Below are positions 5,910 through 8,241 of a stretch of DNA of 8,241 nucleotides, in pieces. The stretch covers positions 1 to 8,241 of the forward strand of contig DYDC01000112.1 in the NCBI GenBank assembly GCA_020718125.1, given 5' to 3'. Below the pieces are notes generated by a model. The model saw only the letters and a program-made list of their open reading frames with translations. It was not told the DNA's origin and ran no database searches. The stretch comes from Methylacidiphilum sp. (GTDB lineage: Bacteria > Verrucomicrobiota > Verrucomicrobiia > CAIQCK01). The first letter of the stretch is position 1, and every line of letters starts with the position of its first letter. The translations under genes and the position numbers were made by a program.

Positions 5910-5939
5910 CGAATAAGCGGCCTGTCATCACCCTGTCAA
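5910..5939 (-). promoter_or_regulatory. Candidate promoter for the carbamoyltransferase cassette
   Basis: In the 82-base gap between hflX and the SxtJ-like gene, the minus strand has a perfect TTGACA (5939-5934). It is followed 18 bases later by TATTCG (5915-5910), a poor -10 match. The leader to ATG 5885 would be about 20 bases. It could let the cassette be expressed separately from hflX. The -35 match is good but the -10 is only three of six. Confidence 0.3.
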
Positions 5940-5967
5940 TGCCCGTCTTCGCGAGGCTCAGGCAGGC

Positions 5968-7215
5968 CTATCCCGCATGCCGCCGGTAAGGCTCCAACTC
6001 CGCCAACATGCTCGGCGGCACTTTTGCGTCCAGAGAGACGCTGCCGCCTGCAAACCGCTTCCGCAGCACCTGGCCATCGCGATAGATACGCGCGATGAGC
6101 GCGCTCTCGGCGTGCGGAATGGCCAGCCGCACGAACTCCCGTTTCGGCGTGAGGTGGACCGCAATCTCTCTCAACAGCGCGTCGAAGCCGCTCTTCTGGA
6201 GCGCGCTGATCTCCACCGCGTTGGGCGTCTCGCGCGCGAGCGCGTCGAGCGCCGCCGGGTTTTCAACGCGATCCATCTTGTTGAGCGCAGTGATCGTGGG
6301 CTTCTCGTGCGCCTTGAGTTCCAGAAGCACCTGATTCACGGAGGCGATCTGCTCATGGACCTGCGGATGGCTCGCATCCACAACGTGGATGAGGACATCG
6401 GCCTCGACCACCTCCTCCAGCGTGGCATAGAAGCTGTCCACCAAGTGATGCGGCAGTTTGCGGATGAAACCGACCGTGTCCGTCAGTAGGCAGTTTCGGT
6501 TGTTGGGGAGGCGCAGGCGGCGCGTCGTTGGGTCCAGCGTGGCGAACAACTTGTCTTCGGCGACGACATGGGCTGCCGTGAGCGCGTTGAGCAGCGTGCT
6601 CTTGCCGGCGTTGGTGTAGCCGATGATGGCCACGATGGGCCATTCGTGACGACGACGGCCCGCCCGCATGACCGCGCGGTGCTTGCGCACATCGCCGATC
6701 TGCTCCCGCAGGCCGCGGATTTTGTCCTCGATACGGCGCCGATCCACTTCGAGCTGGGTCTCCCCGGGGCCGCGCGTGCCAATACCGCCATACTGGCGCG
6801 ACAGGTGCGTCCAAAGCCGCGTCAGGCGCGGGAGCATGTATTGGAGCTGCGCCAGCTCGATCTGCAGCTTGCCCTCGCGCGTCTGGGCGCGCTGGGCGAA
6901 GATGTCGAGGATCAACTCCGTGCGATCTAGAATCTTGCACCCGAAGATCTCCTCGATGTTGCGCGCCTGCGCGGGCGAGAGGTCATCGTCGAAGATGACG
7001 ACATTGACCCGGCGATCCTCCGGCGCCCCCGCGCAATACTTCGCAAACAACTCCTCCGCCTTGCCCCGGCCGATGAACCATGCGGGAGTCGGTTCGGCAA
7101 GCTTCTGGATGATCCGATCCACCACCTCGACGCCGGCGGATCGCGTCAACTCCGCCAGTTCGTCGAGATGCTCCCGCGCGTGCCAGCCCTCGCGGCCCGG
7201 CGCCTGCAACGCCAC
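5968..7215 (-). CDS. hflX: GTPase HflX, ribosome-associated
   Basis: A 415-residue GTPase from the GTG used here. HflX binds the 50S subunit and splits stalled or stressed ribosomes. The N-terminal domain has IGRGKAEELF at 48-57, VIFDDDLSPAQARNIE at 73-88 and DRTELILDIFAQRA at 97-110. The glycine-rich GGIGTRGPGETQLEVDRR lies at 143-160. The G domain carries GYTNAGKST (199-207, G1), DTVGF (246-250, G3) and NKMD (312-315, G4), with SAL near 330 as G5. A C-terminal domain ends EPYRRHAG. The true start is uncertain. The frame stays open to 7296, and the translation just before the GTG contains ERALLVALQAPG, which is the family's first strand, yet no ATG, GTG or TTG lies there. An ATG at 7300 is in another frame. 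The cytochrome gene lies upstream on the same strand. Confidence 0.93.
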   Translation of the reverse strand: MALQAPGREGWHAREHLDELAELTRSAGVEVVDRIIQKLAEPTPAWFIGRGKAEELFAKYCAGAPEDRRVNVVIFDDDLSPAQARNIEEIFGCKILDRTELILDIFAQRAQTREGKLQIELAQLQYMLPRLTRLWTHLSRQYGGIGTRGPGETQLEVDRRRIEDKIRGLREQIGDVRKHRAVMRAGRRRHEWPIVAIIGYTNAGKSTLLNALTAAHVVAEDKLFATLDPTTRRLRLPNNRNCLLTDTVGFIRKLPHHLVDSFYATLEEVVEADVLIHVVDASHPQVHEQIASVNQVLLELKAHEKPTITALNKMDRVENPAALDALARETPNAVEISALQKSGFDALLREIAVHLTPKREFVRLAIPHAESALIARIYRDGQVLRKRFAGGSVSLDAKVPPSMLAELEPYRRHAG

Positions 7216-7344
7216 CAGCAGCGCCCGCTCCTGCAGGCGCGTGGTCGTGTCAATGAGTTGTTTCGTCGTAGTCGCCCGCCCTTTCGAGGAAAACGGTCAT
7301 CCGCCCATCCATCGCGCTGCCAGCATCAGACTGCCGCCCGATCC

Positions 7345-8073
7345 TCATCGCGTCGTCTTCGCCTCGCGCTCCTCCCGCACACGCTTCGCATACGTCATCA
7401 ACTGGTCATACTCGTCATTGGTCAACTTCGCCCTGTCCTTCCATTTCCACATCCAGCGGGTCCATGTCATCTCCTCCGCCGCGGGATTGGGCGCGTCGTG
7501 GCAACGGCCGCACTTCGCGATCAACAGCTTCTTGTCCGGATCCACCGGCAGTCCTCCTGCGGCTGTAGCCTCACGCGCGCGGCCCCCGTAGGCAACCAGT
7601 TGGTCATACTCCTCCTCCGTCAGCTTCGCCTTGCCACTCCATTTCTTCAGCCATCCCACCCACCTTTTCTCCTCAACGCCTGCGTCAGGGGCATCGTGGC
7701 AACCGCCGCATTTCGCGACGAACATCTTCTTGGAGGGGTCTTCCTGCGGCGCAGCAGCGGGCGTAGCGGCGCTGGTTTTGGCCACGGGAGGCGCCACCAC
7801 AAGACGTGTCTTGGGCTTGGCATCAGCCGCCAGTTGCGCGGCACACTCCTTCGCCAAGACGACCGGCCACTGGGGATTCTTGACGAACTCCGGGTCGGCA
7901 ATCTCGCGCTGCCGATATAGAACCCAGAACTTCTTATTGAACGCCGAGTCACGCACTCCGAGCTGCGGATACATCTCCACCGCCTTCCGCTGCCAATCCT
8001 CGGCGTTCGCCGCAACAGTGGCCCACACGACGCAAAATACGGTTATCCAACACCTGAAACTTCCGGCTTGCAT
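7345..8073 (-). CDS. Secreted di-heme cytochrome c with two tandem repeats
   Basis: A 242-residue protein. Residues 1-24 (MQAGSFRCWITVFCVVWATV, then AANA before EDW) form a clear Sec signal peptide, so haem attachment and function are periplasmic. Residues 25-85 are a small unassigned domain (MYPQLGVRDSAFNKKFW, PQWPVVLAKE), followed by an Ala/Pro linker at about 90-110. Two copies of a unit of about 55 residues follow, 66 residues apart. Each opens DPxKKxxxAKCGxCHDAP: haem motifs are C122-H126 (CGGCH) and C188-H192 (CGRCH). Each closes with KLTxxEYDQLxxY. The usual distal Met of such mono-haem units is not at its place (W145 and W211). It is probably an electron carrier; the partner is unknown. 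ATG at 8073 was chosen because it starts the signal peptide; the in-frame TTG at 8148 would add 25 polar residues before it and overlap the upstream gene's end. Confidence 0.88.
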   Translation of the reverse strand: MQAGSFRCWITVFCVVWATVAANAEDWQRKAVEMYPQLGVRDSAFNKKFWVLYRQREIADPEFVKNPQWPVVLAKECAAQLAADAKPKTRLVVAPPVAKTSAATPAAAPQEDPSKKMFVAKCGGCHDAPDAGVEEKRWVGWLKKWSGKAKLTEEEYDQLVAYGGRAREATAAGGLPVDPDKKLLIAKCGRCHDAPNPAAEEMTWTRWMWKWKDRAKLTNDEYDQLMTYAKRVREEREAKTTR

Positions 8074-8144
8074 GACTAATCCATGCCTTTGTCTTTCATG
8101 TTTGTCGAGGTCAACATTGCGGTCGGTTATCCGCAGGGCGCATC

Positions 8145-8241
8145 TCAATTTCTGGAATGGGTTGCTGGGGCGGCGGGGGGGAAGAGCAGGTGCCAGCGAT
8201 CATTGCGCCAGAAGGTTTCCAAACACATCAGCGATTCGTCG
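8145..8241 (-). CDS. C-terminal end of an unidentified protein, cut by the window edge
   Basis: The minus strand from 8240 reads 31 codons to a TGA at 8147-8145. The translation starts DESLMCLETFWRNDRW, then HLLFPPAAPATHSRN. Composition (aromatic, charged and proline-rich tail) and GC-rich third positions are protein-like, and the direction agrees with the genes that follow. The other two minus-strand frames close early or give less natural protein. No family is recognised from so short a tail. The stop lies 71 bases before the cytochrome ATG. Confidence 0.4.
   Translation of the reverse strand, partial: DESLMCLETFWRNDRWHLLFPPAAPATHSRN

Noticed and set aside
5886..5967. A small gene or RNA between hflX and the SxtJ-like gene
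   Set aside because: There are only 82 bases, no open frame with a start and ribosome-binding site, and no stable fold seen; only a weak promoter candidate.
8166..8180. G-rich run near the right end as a G-quadruplex
   Set aside because: One irregular G block does not give four spaced G-tracts, and it is explained by proline/alanine codons of the partial gene on the other strand.

Overview
The window is GC-rich (about 60% or more), gene-dense bacterial DNA with a single-copy housekeeping flavour. The combination of a SxtJ-like protein, a carbamoyltransferase and a DUF5989 protein, a small di-heme cytochrome with long Ala/Pro linkers, a 5' double-hairpin repeat and weak Shine-Dalgarno usage suggests a Verrucomicrobiota-type (Pedosphaera/Limisphaera-like) or related environmental bacterium. 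This is inference from style and gene content, not from a marker gene. No insertion sequence, phage gene or CRISPR array is visible, and no gene-free stretch exceeds 300 bases.

Layout, left to right. Positions 2-47 hold two adjacent hairpins of REP type. A medium-chain dehydrogenase (144-1088, +) follows, with an atypical zinc site. It converges on an exported protein-L-isoaspartate methyltransferase (1147-1860, -), and between them lies a mirrored array of 7-bp units. Divergent from the methyltransferase are a YbaK-type tRNA-editing domain protein (1951-2436, +) and then ispE of the MEP isoprenoid pathway (2534-3418, +). A tRNA-Gln(UUG) gene (3448-3521, +) lies 29 bases after ispE.

From about 3.6 kb to the right end everything reads leftward. 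In transcription order it is: the tail of an unknown gene (8145-8241), a secreted di-heme cytochrome c (7345-8073), the ribosome-associated GTPase HflX (5968-7215 or longer), then a tight three-gene cassette of SxtJ-like membrane protein (5586-5885), NodU/CmcH-family carbamoyltransferase (3800-5578) and one-helix DUF5989 protein (3615-3773).

Functional reading. The cassette is the most distinctive part. A soluble O-carbamoyltransferase lies between two tiny membrane proteins, an arrangement also known from saxitoxin clusters, but no secondary-metabolite genes are in view. It probably carbamoylates a substrate at the membrane, and that substrate is unknown. The remaining genes are translation or protein-quality functions (YbaK, HflX, PCMT, tRNA-Gln), isoprenoid synthesis (IspE) and periplasmic redox (cytochrome). 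They do not form one pathway.
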